Shown here: positions 12,767 to 18,780 of the stretch, one piece after another | Layout of the letters: each line of letters begins with the position of its first letter | Numbering within the stretch: the first letter of the stretch is position 1 | Assembly: GCF_000718165.1 (NCBI RefSeq) | Contig: NZ_JOEY01000097.1 | Location: 1-18,780 of the forward strand | DNA from: Streptomyces fulvoviolaceus | GTDB taxonomy: Bacteria; Actinomycetota; Actinomycetes; Streptomycetales; Streptomycetaceae | DNA: 18,780 bases | Reading direction: 5' to 3' | Program-made: the position numbers and the translations under genes | Notes under the pieces: generated by a model | Databases searched by the model: none | The model's input: only the letters and a program-made list of their open reading frames with translations | What the model was told of the DNA's origin: nothing

Positions 12767-14333
12767 TCAGGCGAGTTCCCGCTTCATGATCTTGCCGGTG
12801 GATGTCAAGGGCAGTGCGTCGACGAACTGGACGACGCGCGGGTACTTGTACGCTGCGAGCCGCTCCTTCGCCCAGGCGGCGAGCTCCTCCTCGGTCGTGC
12901 CACTCCCGGCCTTCTTCACCACGACGGCCTTGACCTCCTGACCGTGGGATTCGTGCGGTACGCCGATGACGGCCACCAGTGAGACGGCGGGGTGCTCCAT
13001 GAGCACTTCCTCGACCTCGCGCGGGTAGACGGTGAAGCCGCCGCGGATGATCATGTCCTTGGACCCGGTCGACGATGTAGTAGAAGCCGTCCTCGTCCCT
13101 GTGCGCGAGGTCGCCGGAGCGGAACCAGCCCTCCCTGATCGCCTCGGCCGTCGCCTCGGGCCGTTTGTAATAGCCCTTCATGACGTTGTGCCCCTTGATC
13201 GCGATCTCCCCGATCTCGTCGGGGCCGCCCGCGGCCTCGGACCAGTCGTCGCGGATCAGCTTCATCTCCACGCCCGGGATCGGCACGCCGATCGACCCGA
13301 CGCGGGGCTCCTCCCCGAACCGGGAGAAGGAGGCGATCGGAGAGGTCTCGGAGAGCCCGTATCCCTTGAGGATCGTGACACCGAAGCGGTCCTTGAACTG
13401 CTTATGGATCTCGCCGGGCAGCGCTGAACCACCCGCCGCCGCCACGCGAAGATTCGCGGCCAGGCGGGCGACGTCGACCGTGTCGTCCAGTGCGGCGAGA
13501 AGACCCCAGTACATCGTCGGGACGCCGGCGAAAAACGTCACATCATGGTCGAGCATGAGACGCAGGGCTGAGCGCGCCTCGAACCTCGGCTGCATCACGA
13601 TCGTGCCGCCGAAGGCGAGAGCGCCGTTCTGGCTCACCGTCTGGCCGAAGGCGTGGAACAGCGGCAACGCGCACAGGTACGTGTCGGGACGCTCGGGGTC
13701 GGAGGCGAACAGGTCGACGCCGGCGAGTGCGTTGTCGTACACGTTGCGGTGACGCAGCTCCGCGCCCTTGGGGCGGCCGGTCGTGCCGGAGGTGTAGAGG
13801 ACCACCGCGGTGTCGTCCTCGTCGCGCTCGACCGTCGGGAACGTCACCGGCTGTTCGGTGACGACCGAGGCGTACGACTCCGGCGTGCCGTCCCCGGCCC
13901 ACGGCGCGTCGCCGCCCTCGATCAGGAAGAACTCGCTGCAGCCCTCGGTGGCCTGGAATCCCTCCCACGCGGTCTGTCCGATCGGCAGCTCCGCCGTGCC
14001 CTCGAACGCGAAGTACGCCTTCGCGTCGGAGTCGGTGAGGTGGTAGGCGACTTCGCGGGCCTTCAACAGCACGTTCAGCGGCACGACCGCCGCCCCGGCC
14101 TTGAGGATGCCGAAGTAGACGCTGGTGAAGTGGGGCACGTTGGGGCAGGACAGTGCGACCTTGTCCCCCGGCTGAACGCCGCGCGAGACGAGCAGGTTCG
14201 CGACCCGGTTGGCCGCGGCGTCGAGAGCTCTGTATGTGATGAGTTCGTCACCGAAGACGATTGCGGCGCGCTGAGGGTACCGAGACGCGGAATCCGTCAG
14301 TACGCGTGGCACGTTGCGGGTCGGTCCGTGCAT
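12767..14333 (-). pseudogene. Acyl-CoA synthetase (ANL superfamily), frameshifted at the hinge
   Basis: This is an AMP-binding long/medium-chain fatty acid or aryl-CoA ligase. The first frame, from MHGPTRNVPRVL (ATG 14333, AGGAG 7 nt upstream), carries the P-loop VLYTSGTTGRPKGAE, the GYGLSETSP motif and GWFRSGDLAHRDEDGFYYIV. It loses the frame inside the hinge motif after IVDRV. The second frame picks up with DMIIRGGFTVYPREVEEV and ends with LTSTGKIMKREL, which contains the catalytic C-terminal lysine. One extra base at about 13061-13062 explains the break; removing it gives DRVKDMIIRGG and a normal 521-residue enzyme. As written the protein would lack the mobile C-terminal domain and be inactive. 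A base-calling error is possible. It converges on HxlR. Confidence 0.85.
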
Positions 14334-14654
14334 CGTCGTTCTCCTGGTTCTCGAGGTGGCAGTCACGTCTGGACGAAGTCCCGAGGCGGGCACGAAGCCG
14401 TCGGCTTCCCGGCCCAGCAGCGCGGCGAACTCGAGCCGCGAGCTTCCGTCCCTACGCCGATGACGGTCCACGCGAGGTCGTTGCCGAGGATCAGCGGCCA
14501 CTCGTCGGGCAGGACCTGCTGGAACTCACCTGCGGGGCCCTTTTCGCCCAGCGAGCTGAGCCCGGCGGCCTCCACCCGCACGAGCCAGCCGCGGGAGCAC
14601 GACGGGCTCGTGCGAGTCGAGCTGCCGATCCGCAGCCGCTCGCGCCGCCGGCCC
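14334..14654. other. Stretch without a recognisable gene
   Basis: This lies upstream of the acyl-CoA synthetase. Open frames exist on both strands, but none has a start with a ribosome binding site or a recognisable domain. A plus-strand frame reading VVAEDQRPLVGQDLLELTCG, then ALFAQRAEPGG, may be the front part of the decayed gene that follows. The promoter of the synthetase must lie here, but I see no clear boxes. Confidence 0.4.
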
Positions 14655-14862
14655 CGAAACTGCCGGACCAACCGGCCTACCAGCGGATCATGGCGCTGGT
14701 CGCCGCGGCCGACGCGCGGCCGCGGCGGCGCGGTAGGTGTGCGAGGCGATGGACATGGATCGCGCCCAGCGACATCAACAACACCCGCCTGGAACTCAAG
14801 CGGCTGACCGAGCGCGGAATCCCGCTCGAGACGAGCAGGGCTTGTTCACCCAGCCGCGACCA
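14655..14862 (+). pseudogene. Multiply frameshifted winged-helix-like gene fragment
   Basis: Pieces of one protein appear in order but in changing frames: PKLPDQPAYQRIMALVAAAD (from 14655), VCEAMDMD (from 14737), IAPSDINNTRLELKRL, then TERGIPLET (from about 14758), and EQGLFTQPRP (14833-14862). Together they resemble a small winged-helix domain at the end of actinobacterial hypothetical proteins, with two helices, a helix rich in K/R, then a wing ending in G-L-F. At least two shifts separate the parts, so it is well decayed. Exact family and function are unknown. Confidence 0.5.
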
Positions 14863-14940
14863 TGGCCGCCCGGCGACGCTGCGGCCGGCCCGCCTGCCCC
14901 TTGCGAAAGGGTGAAACAGACATCAACTCACGTAACCCTC

Positions 14941-15369
14941 TCAGGACTGCAACTGGGCGAACAGCGTCGCCAGGTCGATGAGGCCCCAGTGCTCGGCGAG
15001 CTTCCCGTCGGCCACCTTGAACATGCGGAGCTCCAGCACCTTGATCGATCGGCCGGTGGCGGGAGTGCCGTTGAAGGATCCGGTGTTCGTGCCGGTGAGG
15101 ATGAAGCTGATCGCGAACCAATCGTCCTCGGCGACGACACGGACCGGCGTGGCAGCGAAGTCGGGGACCGCGTCGAGGAACGACGCCAGCACCGCGCGGG
15201 TCTCCTCGACGCCGGTGGTGGTTCCGTCGGCGGCGTGGGAGCGGAAGTCCGGCGCGTACAGGTCGAACAGGGCGTCGAGGTCACGCAGGTTGACGCGCCT
15301 GACGTACTCATCCGCAAGCCGGTGCAAGTCGGCGGTGGACGTTTGGGTTTTGACGTTCGAGGAAGACAT
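14941..15369 (-). CDS. SnoaL-like / ester cyclase-type NTF2-fold protein
   Basis: This 142-residue protein has the NTF2-like cone fold of SnoaL-type polyketide cyclases and related ester cyclases. Typical segments are YVRRVNLRDLDALFDLYAPD near the start, VEETRAVLASFLDAVPDFA in the middle, then the strands of the cone (VVAEDDWFAISFILTGTNTG) and DGKLAEHWGLIDLATLFAQL at the end, where H and W line the pocket in relatives. Many such proteins are not cyclases, so substrate and reaction are open. The start is ATG 15369, with GGGAG 6 nt upstream. The perfect palindrome at 15463-15474 lies upstream, near its probable promoter. OYE 2 precedes it on the same strand, 185 bp away. Confidence 0.85.
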   Translation of the reverse strand: MSSSNVKTQTSTADLHRLADEYVRRVNLRDLDALFDLYAPDFRSHAADGTTTGVEETRAVLASFLDAVPDFAATPVRVVAEDDWFAISFILTGTNTGSFNGTPATGRSIKVLELRMFKVADGKLAEHWGLIDLATLFAQLQS

Positions 15370-15462
15370 GTGCTTCTCCCATATGGATGGACCGGAGCGG
15401 CTCCGCCCCGGTGACGGACCGTGGAATCGGATCGAACAGGCGGGAGGATGACCCACATTAAC

Positions 15463-15474
15463 TTATGATCATAA
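15463..15474. promoter_or_regulatory. Perfect palindrome TTATGATCATAA, candidate operator
   Basis: This 12-bp perfect palindrome sits in an A/T island about 95 bp upstream of the SnoaL-like gene. On the minus strand TATGAT (15468-15473) could be a -10 box with TGCACA (15491-15496) 17 bp upstream as a weak -35. It shares TCATAAT with the operator at 542-559 upstream of the hydrolase operon, so one regulator might see both. Confidence 0.45.
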
Positions 15475-15554
15475 TACTATCGGGGCCATCTGTGCATACC
15501 GGCTAGCCAGGACCGGTAGCGCCGGGGTTTGTCAGGCGGTGTGGACCGGGTTCA

Positions 15555-16619
15555 TCACTCGGAGAGGGCGGGGTAATCGGTGTAGCCGGCCTCGTCGCCG
15601 CCGTAGAAGGTGGCGGGGTCAGGGGTGTTCAGCGGGGCGTCGGTGCGTACGCGCTCGACCAGGTCGGGGTTGGCGAGCGCCATGGTGCCGACGGTGACGA
15701 CGTCGGCCAGGCCGTCTTCGACGTCCTTCGCGCGGGTGGCGATGTCGGTGCCGGCCCGGTTGAGGACCAGGGTGGTCGGCCACAGCTTGCGGAGGGTGTG
15801 CAGGAGTTCGTCGTCGCCGCCGTGGTTTCCGATGTGGAGGTAGGCGAGGTCGAGCGGGGCGAGGGTGCGCACGAGTGCCGGGTACAGCTCGTGGGTGTCG
15901 CTCTCGGCGATGTCGTTGAACGGGTTGCCGGGAGAGATCCGGAGGCCGGTGCGGCCGGCGCCGATCTCGTCGGCCACGGCGGTGGCCACCTCGACGGCGA
16001 AGCGGATGCGGTTCTCGACGGAGCCGCCGTAGCGGTCGGTGCGCTGGTTGGTGTTGGTGGCGAAGAACTGGTGCAGGAGGTAGCCGTTGGCCCCGTGGAT
16101 CTCGACGCCGTCGGCGCCGGCCGCGATGGCGGCCGCGGCGGCGCGCCGGAAGTCCTCGACCGTGGCGGCGACCTCCTCGGTGGACAGTTCGCGCGGTACT
16201 GGCATCTCCTGGAGCCCTGAGGCGGTGAACATGGTGCCCACCGGCTGGACCGGGGAGGGGGCGACAGGCTGTCGCCCGTGGGGGGTGTTGTCGGGGTGGG
16301 CGATGCGTCCGGCGTGCATGAGCTGGATGACGATGCGTCCGTCGGCGTTGTGCACGGCGTCGGTGACCTTGCGCCAGCCTGCGATGTGTTCGTCGGTGTA
16401 GATGCCCGGGGTCACGGGGTAGCCCTGTCCGTCGGCGGAGGGCTGGGTGCCCTCGGTGATGATGAGCGCGTGCGAGGCGCGCTGGGCGTAGTACTCGGCG
16501 TTCAGCTCGGTCGGCACGCCTTCGGGGGTGGACCGGTTCCGGGTCAGGGGTGCCATGGCCAGCCGGTGCGGCAGGGGGATCTCTCCGGCGGCGATCGGGT
16601 TCCACAGGGCGTTCGACAT
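15555..16619 (-). CDS. Alkene reductase, Old Yellow Enzyme family (OYE 2)
   Basis: This is a 354-residue classical OYE with FMN bound in a TIM barrel. It reduces activated C=C bonds (enones, nitro-alkenes, maleimides) with NAD(P)H. Key elements are present: PLTRNRS with T26 near the flavin, QLMHAGR (99-105), the substrate-anchoring pair H175/N178 in HGANGYLLHQF with Y180 as likely proton donor, and RYGGSVENR (196-204). Unlike the OYE at 3183, the active-site His is kept. The start is ATG 16619, with GAGGAAA just upstream; the frame stays open far beyond but without coding character. It lies downstream of SDR 2, after a terminator, so it probably has its own promoter. The nearby TetR may also act on it. 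Confidence 0.94.
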   Translation of the reverse strand: MSNALWNPIAAGEIPLPHRLAMAPLTRNRSTPEGVPTELNAEYYAQRASHALIITEGTQPSADGQGYPVTPGIYTDEHIAGWRKVTDAVHNADGRIVIQLMHAGRIAHPDNTPHGRQPVAPSPVQPVGTMFTASGLQEMPVPRELSTEEVAATVEDFRRAAAAAIAAGADGVEIHGANGYLLHQFFATNTNQRTDRYGGSVENRIRFAVEVATAVADEIGAGRTGLRISPGNPFNDIAESDTHELYPALVRTLAPLDLAYLHIGNHGGDDELLHTLRKLWPTTLVLNRAGTDIATRAKDVEDGLADVVTVGTMALANPDLVERVRTDAPLNTPDPATFYGGDEAGYTDYPALSE

Positions 16620-16873
16620 GGATGTTTCCTCAAAATAAAGAGTGAGAGAGACTTGCGGGGTGGCGGGCCGGATGGGCTTGGTGGCCGTCCACCGTGGAAG
16701 GGCAGACCGCGCGAAGGGGCAGTGGACGGTGCGGAGGAGCTTGCCGCGCTCATGACCGCCGCCAATGGAGGGCTGGGCCCTGGCTGTCCGGCCAGTTGGG
16801 AGGACGCCCAGTGCGTCGGTCTTCACCCACGCCCCAGGTGGCATCGATCGTGTGCGGCACCAGCCGCACCGTA

Positions 16874-16899
16874 GAAAAGGGACTCCCGCACCGGAGTCC
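16874..16899 (-). terminator. Intrinsic terminator of SDR 2
   Basis: On the minus strand GGACTCC (16893-16899) pairs with GGAGTCC (16880-16886) over a 6-nt loop and is followed by C-TTTT-C (16874-16879). It lies 11 nt beyond the SDR 2 stop codon. It is the clearest rho-independent-type terminator in the window. Confidence 0.7.
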
Positions 16900-16909
16900 G
16901 GAGCGGCGG

Positions 16910-17701
16910 TCAGCCGCGGTAGCGATCGGCGGGGACCCGCAGCGACAGGTTCGGGACGAGCGTCTGACGCGCCTTCTCGAACGACTCCCAGTCGCTGATC
17001 TGGGGCAGTGACGGAATGGTGACGGGCTCCCCGGCGTCGAGGCCGGCGAGCGCCGCGTCGACCACGTCGTCCGCGCTCATGATCCACTCATCGGGAAACG
17101 CCCCGAGGTCGGCGCCGGAGCCGTCCCAGAACTCCGTGCGGACAGCGCCCGGCAGCACGGCCTGCACCACGACGGGGCTCTCGGCGAGCTCCTGCTGCAG
17201 GGCCTGGGTGAACGTCAGCACGTAGCTCTTGGTGCCGCTGTAGACGGCGCTGACGGGCAGGATGTTGAGAGCCAGCGCAGAGGAGATGTTCACCACGGTG
17301 CCGTGCCCGCGGGCCGTCAGACCCGGCAGGACCGCGGTGGTCAGCCTGGTCAGCGAGGTCACATTGAGGTTGATCAGCGCCTCGGAAGCCGCGGCGTCGG
17401 AGGTCGCCAGCGGCGTGAACAGCCCCCCGCCGGCGTTGTTGATCAGTACCTCGATGCTCTCGTCGGTGCGCAGACGCTCCTCGACCACGGAGATCTGCGC
17501 CGCATCGGTGAGGTCGGCGGTGACGACGTCCACCGCACGGCCCGTGCGGCTGCGGATGTCCGACGCCAGCGTCTCCAGCCGCGCAGCGTTGCGGGCCACC
17601 AGGATCAGGTCGTAGCCCCGGTCGGCTAGCCGCTGCGCGTAGGCGGCACCCAGGCCGGCGGACGCGCCGGTGACGACAGCGGTCTTGTTCTGCGTGGTCA
17701 T
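16910..17701 (-). CDS. Short-chain dehydrogenase/reductase (SDR 2)
   Basis: This is a 263-residue classical SDR. TGASAGLG (11-18) binds the cofactor, and LVARNAARL after the second strand suggests NADP(H). ADLTD at 62-66, NNAG at 88-91, N113, S140/S141, Y154 and K158 (YSGTK) complete the catalytic set. The PGAVRTEFWDGSG segment and the C-terminus resemble DltE/YqjQ-like oxidoreductases. The start is ATG 17701, with a weak GAGA upstream. Its promoter (17768-17796) is overlapped by a palindromic operator. A TetR gene diverges from it, a standard repressor-target layout. The reaction is probably reduction of a small aldehyde or ketone; the substrate is unknown. Confidence 0.93.
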   Translation of the reverse strand: MTTQNKTAVVTGASAGLGAAYAQRLADRGYDLILVARNAARLETLASDIRSRTGRAVDVVTADLTDAAQISVVEERLRTDESIEVLINNAGGGLFTPLATSDAAASEALINLNVTSLTRLTTAVLPGLTARGHGTVVNISSALALNILPVSAVYSGTKSYVLTFTQALQQELAESPVVVQAVLPGAVRTEFWDGSGADLGAFPDEWIMSADDVVDAALAGLDAGEPVTIPSLPQISDWESFEKARQTLVPNLSLRVPADRYRG

Positions 17702-17757
17702 GGGAGGGATCTCATTTCTGGGCTGGCGGATGAGTAGAGGGGCCAGAGCGTCGGCCC

Positions 17758-17785
17758 GCTTTAGATTACGATAGCTATCTAAAGC
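17758..17785. promoter_or_regulatory. Operator site 1 of the SDR 2/TetR pair
   Basis: The 9-bp arms GCTTTAGAT (17758-17766) and ATCTAAAGC (17777-17785) are perfectly complementary around a 10-bp centre. A second perfect palindrome, GATAGCTATC, lies at 17770-17779. The segment 17767-17782 reads TACGATAGCTATCTAA, two half-sites back to back. It covers the -10 box of SDR 2, so binding should repress. Confidence 0.7.
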
Positions 17786-17796
17786 GCTCCGGTCAA
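17768..17796 (-). promoter_or_regulatory. Predicted promoter of SDR 2
   Basis: On the minus strand TTGACC (17791-17796) lies 17 bp from TATCGT (17768-17773). The match to the housekeeping consensus is good at -35 and fair at -10. Transcription would begin near 17761, giving a leader of about 60 nt. Operator site 1 occupies the spacer and the -10 box. Confidence 0.55.
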
Positions 17797-17928
17797 CGGC
17801 CCTCGATCCCACCAACCACCGCCCGAGACCGGAGACCGAAGCGGATCCGCAAGCTCCCCGCCGTGCAGCAGTGCGAGAAAGCGCCGTACGGGAAGAGGGC
17901 GTCGCGGCCCGCCGCCCGCCACTTCGCG

Positions 17929-17954
17929 TACGATAGATGCACGTAACTATCTAA
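17929..17954. promoter_or_regulatory. Operator site 2, in front of the TetR gene
   Basis: The same two half-sites as in site 1, TACGATAG (17929-17936) and CTATCTAA (17947-17954), recur here separated by 10 bp. The site ends 16 bp before the TetR start codon, so it probably mediates autoregulation. TACGAT could also serve as the -10 box, but no good -35 is visible. Confidence 0.6.
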
Positions 17955-17970
17955 CGTGGGCAGGTGAGTG

Positions 17971-18549
17971 ATGAGTCGGGTTTCGCAGGCACAAGCGCTC
18001 GAGAACCGCAGGCGCGCGGTCGCCGCGGCCTCCCAGCTGTTCCGGGAACGCGGCGTGAACGGCATCAGCGTCGCCGACCTGATGAAGTCCATCGGGCTGA
18101 CCACGGGTGGCTTCTACAAGCAGTTCCCGTCCAAGGAGGCGCTGGTGGCCGAGGCGGCTCAAGCCGGTTTCGGGGACCTGGACGTACTCCTGGCGGGGTT
18201 CGACACGGACCACGGCGATCACGACACCGCGCGCGCCGCCCTCATCGACTTCTACCTGTCGGCCGAGCACCGTGACCAGCCCGGCACCGGTTGTCCCACC
18301 GCGGGCTTCGCAGGCGACATGGCTCGCGAGCCCATAGCCGGGGAGGTGCGCGAAACGTACGCAACCGGAGTCCAGGAATTCGCCGCGTGGCTGTCCACCG
18401 ACGCCAACGACGGCCTCCCCATGGTGGCCACTCTGGTCGGCGCGATCCTGCTCGCCCGGGCCACGGCGGGCACAGAACTGTCGGAGAAGATCCTGGAATC
18501 GACCCGCAAGGCCCTGACTGCGTCACAGGGCATTGAACCGGAGTCCTGA
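17971..18549 (+). CDS. TetR/AcrR-family repressor (TetR 3)
   Basis: This is a 192-residue TetR regulator. The N-terminal helix-turn-helix includes NRRRAVAAASQLFRERGVNG, then ISVADLMKSIGLTTGGFYKQ, then FPSKEALV. The ligand domain has GTGCPTAGFAGDM, equivalent to the GCP motif of the two TetR paralogues at 6520-7824, so all three belong to one subfamily. ATG 17971 is chosen because AGGTGA sits 6 nt upstream; a GTG one codon earlier is the alternative. It diverges from SDR 2 and almost certainly binds sites 1 and 2 between the genes, releasing them on binding a small ligand. Confidence 0.93.
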   Translation: MSRVSQAQALENRRRAVAAASQLFRERGVNGISVADLMKSIGLTTGGFYKQFPSKEALVAEAAQAGFGDLDVLLAGFDTDHGDHDTARAALIDFYLSAEHRDQPGTGCPTAGFAGDMAREPIAGEVRETYATGVQEFAAWLSTDANDGLPMVATLVGAILLARATAGTELSEKILESTRKALTASQGIEPES

Positions 18550-18584
18550 GACGGGCCATTCGACTGCGCCAACGCCACGGGTGA

Positions 18585-18679
18585 GCGGACCCGAGCGCCC
18601 CGCGCTTCCTGGACCGCTCCCCCGCCCGCAACCGCCGTCGGCGCTCCATGTCCCGCTGCGGCGACCGCACCGAGGTTCG
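18585..18679 (+). pseudogene. CGNR zinc-finger domain fragment
   Basis: One frame reads ADPSAPRFLDRSPARNRRRR, then SMSRCGDRTEV. This closely follows the C-terminal CGNR zinc finger of actinobacterial regulators, usually C-x4-C-x-R-x-F-x-D-x-S then W-C-S-M-x-x-C-G-N-R. Only the C of CGDR remains; the positions of the other three zinc ligands are changed, including Trp-Cys to Arg-Arg. A stop lies just upstream and the frame runs into a C tract. It is a small decayed piece with no start. Confidence 0.6.
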
Positions 18680-18689
18680 CCCCCCCCCC
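18680..18689. repeat. Run of ten C
   Basis: A homopolymer of 10 C follows the zinc-finger fragment. It is a slippage-prone and sequencing-error-prone site. Confidence 0.85.
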
Positions 18690-18701
18690 GTTATGTTTTC
18701 C

Positions 18702-18722
18702 GCGGTCCTGCAAGAGGACCGC
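18702..18722. terminator. Stem-loop at the right edge
   Basis: GCGGTCCT (18702-18709) pairs perfectly with AGGACCGC (18715-18722) over a 5-nt loop. No T tract follows on the plus strand. It lies about 150 bp after the TetR 3 stop and could end that transcript or one entering from the right. Confidence 0.4.
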
Positions 18723-18780
18723 TGGCCTCCGGGCCCGGCATGACTGTTCCCCCCTGTCGAACGAATGACCTGGGGGGTGG

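Noticed and set aside
1..18780. Insertion sequence, prophage or antiphage defence system
   Set aside because: No transposase, integrase, phage structural gene, restriction, toxin-antitoxin or other defence domain was recognised, and no terminal inverted repeats with target duplications were seen.

Overview
High-GC actinobacterial DNA, most likely from a Streptomyces-type chromosome. The signs are strong G/C bias at third codon positions, GTG starts, and families typical of Streptomyces accessory regions: TetR, HxlR, GlxA and MerR regulators, Old Yellow Enzymes, an imine reductase and SDRs. I see no tRNA, rRNA, CRISPR array, transposase or phage gene.

Layout. Positions 1-695 are non-coding, with inverted repeats and a good promoter/operator. 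From 696 to 5351 there is a plus-strand cluster: alpha/beta hydrolase, amidase-signature hydrolase, OYE-like flavin oxidoreductase, and a GlxA/AraC regulator whose N-terminal domain is damaged. From 5398 to 11250 nearly everything is on the minus strand. In transcription order: an imine reductase, a gutted F420/PPOX-type enzyme coupled to it by an ATGA overlap, an SDR behind an elaborate operator array, a secreted beta-propeller-like protein, two tandem paralogous TetR regulators, a thioesterase tail scar, and a frameshifted aminoglycoside-phosphotransferase-like gene. A broken MerR gene (about 11288-11467) diverges from the imine reductase. At 11582-12654 a PaaI-type thioesterase and an HxlR regulator diverge from a shared operator region. 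A frameshifted acyl-CoA synthetase (12767-14333) converges on HxlR. After a decayed plus-strand fragment come a SnoaL-like protein, a second OYE (alkene reductase), a second SDR and a divergent TetR regulator with two related operators. The right edge holds a CGNR zinc-finger scrap and a stem-loop.

How it fits together. The window is a mosaic of small redox/hydrolase modules, several paired with their own regulator: hydrolase-amidase-OYE with GlxA, imine reductase with MerR, thioesterase with HxlR, SDR with TetR. The enzymes suggest reduction and hydrolysis of small electrophilic or xenobiotic carbonyl, enone, imine, amide and ester compounds; the substrates cannot be read from the sequence. 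About a third of the genes are damaged by single-base frameshifts, internal deletions or truncation. The region therefore looks like a decaying accessory segment, although the two single-base frameshifts could be sequencing errors. The most striking intact signals are regulatory: a 15-bp-periodic operator array over the first SDR promoter, and two operators for the last SDR/TetR pair whose identical half-sites differ in spacing by exactly 10 bp.
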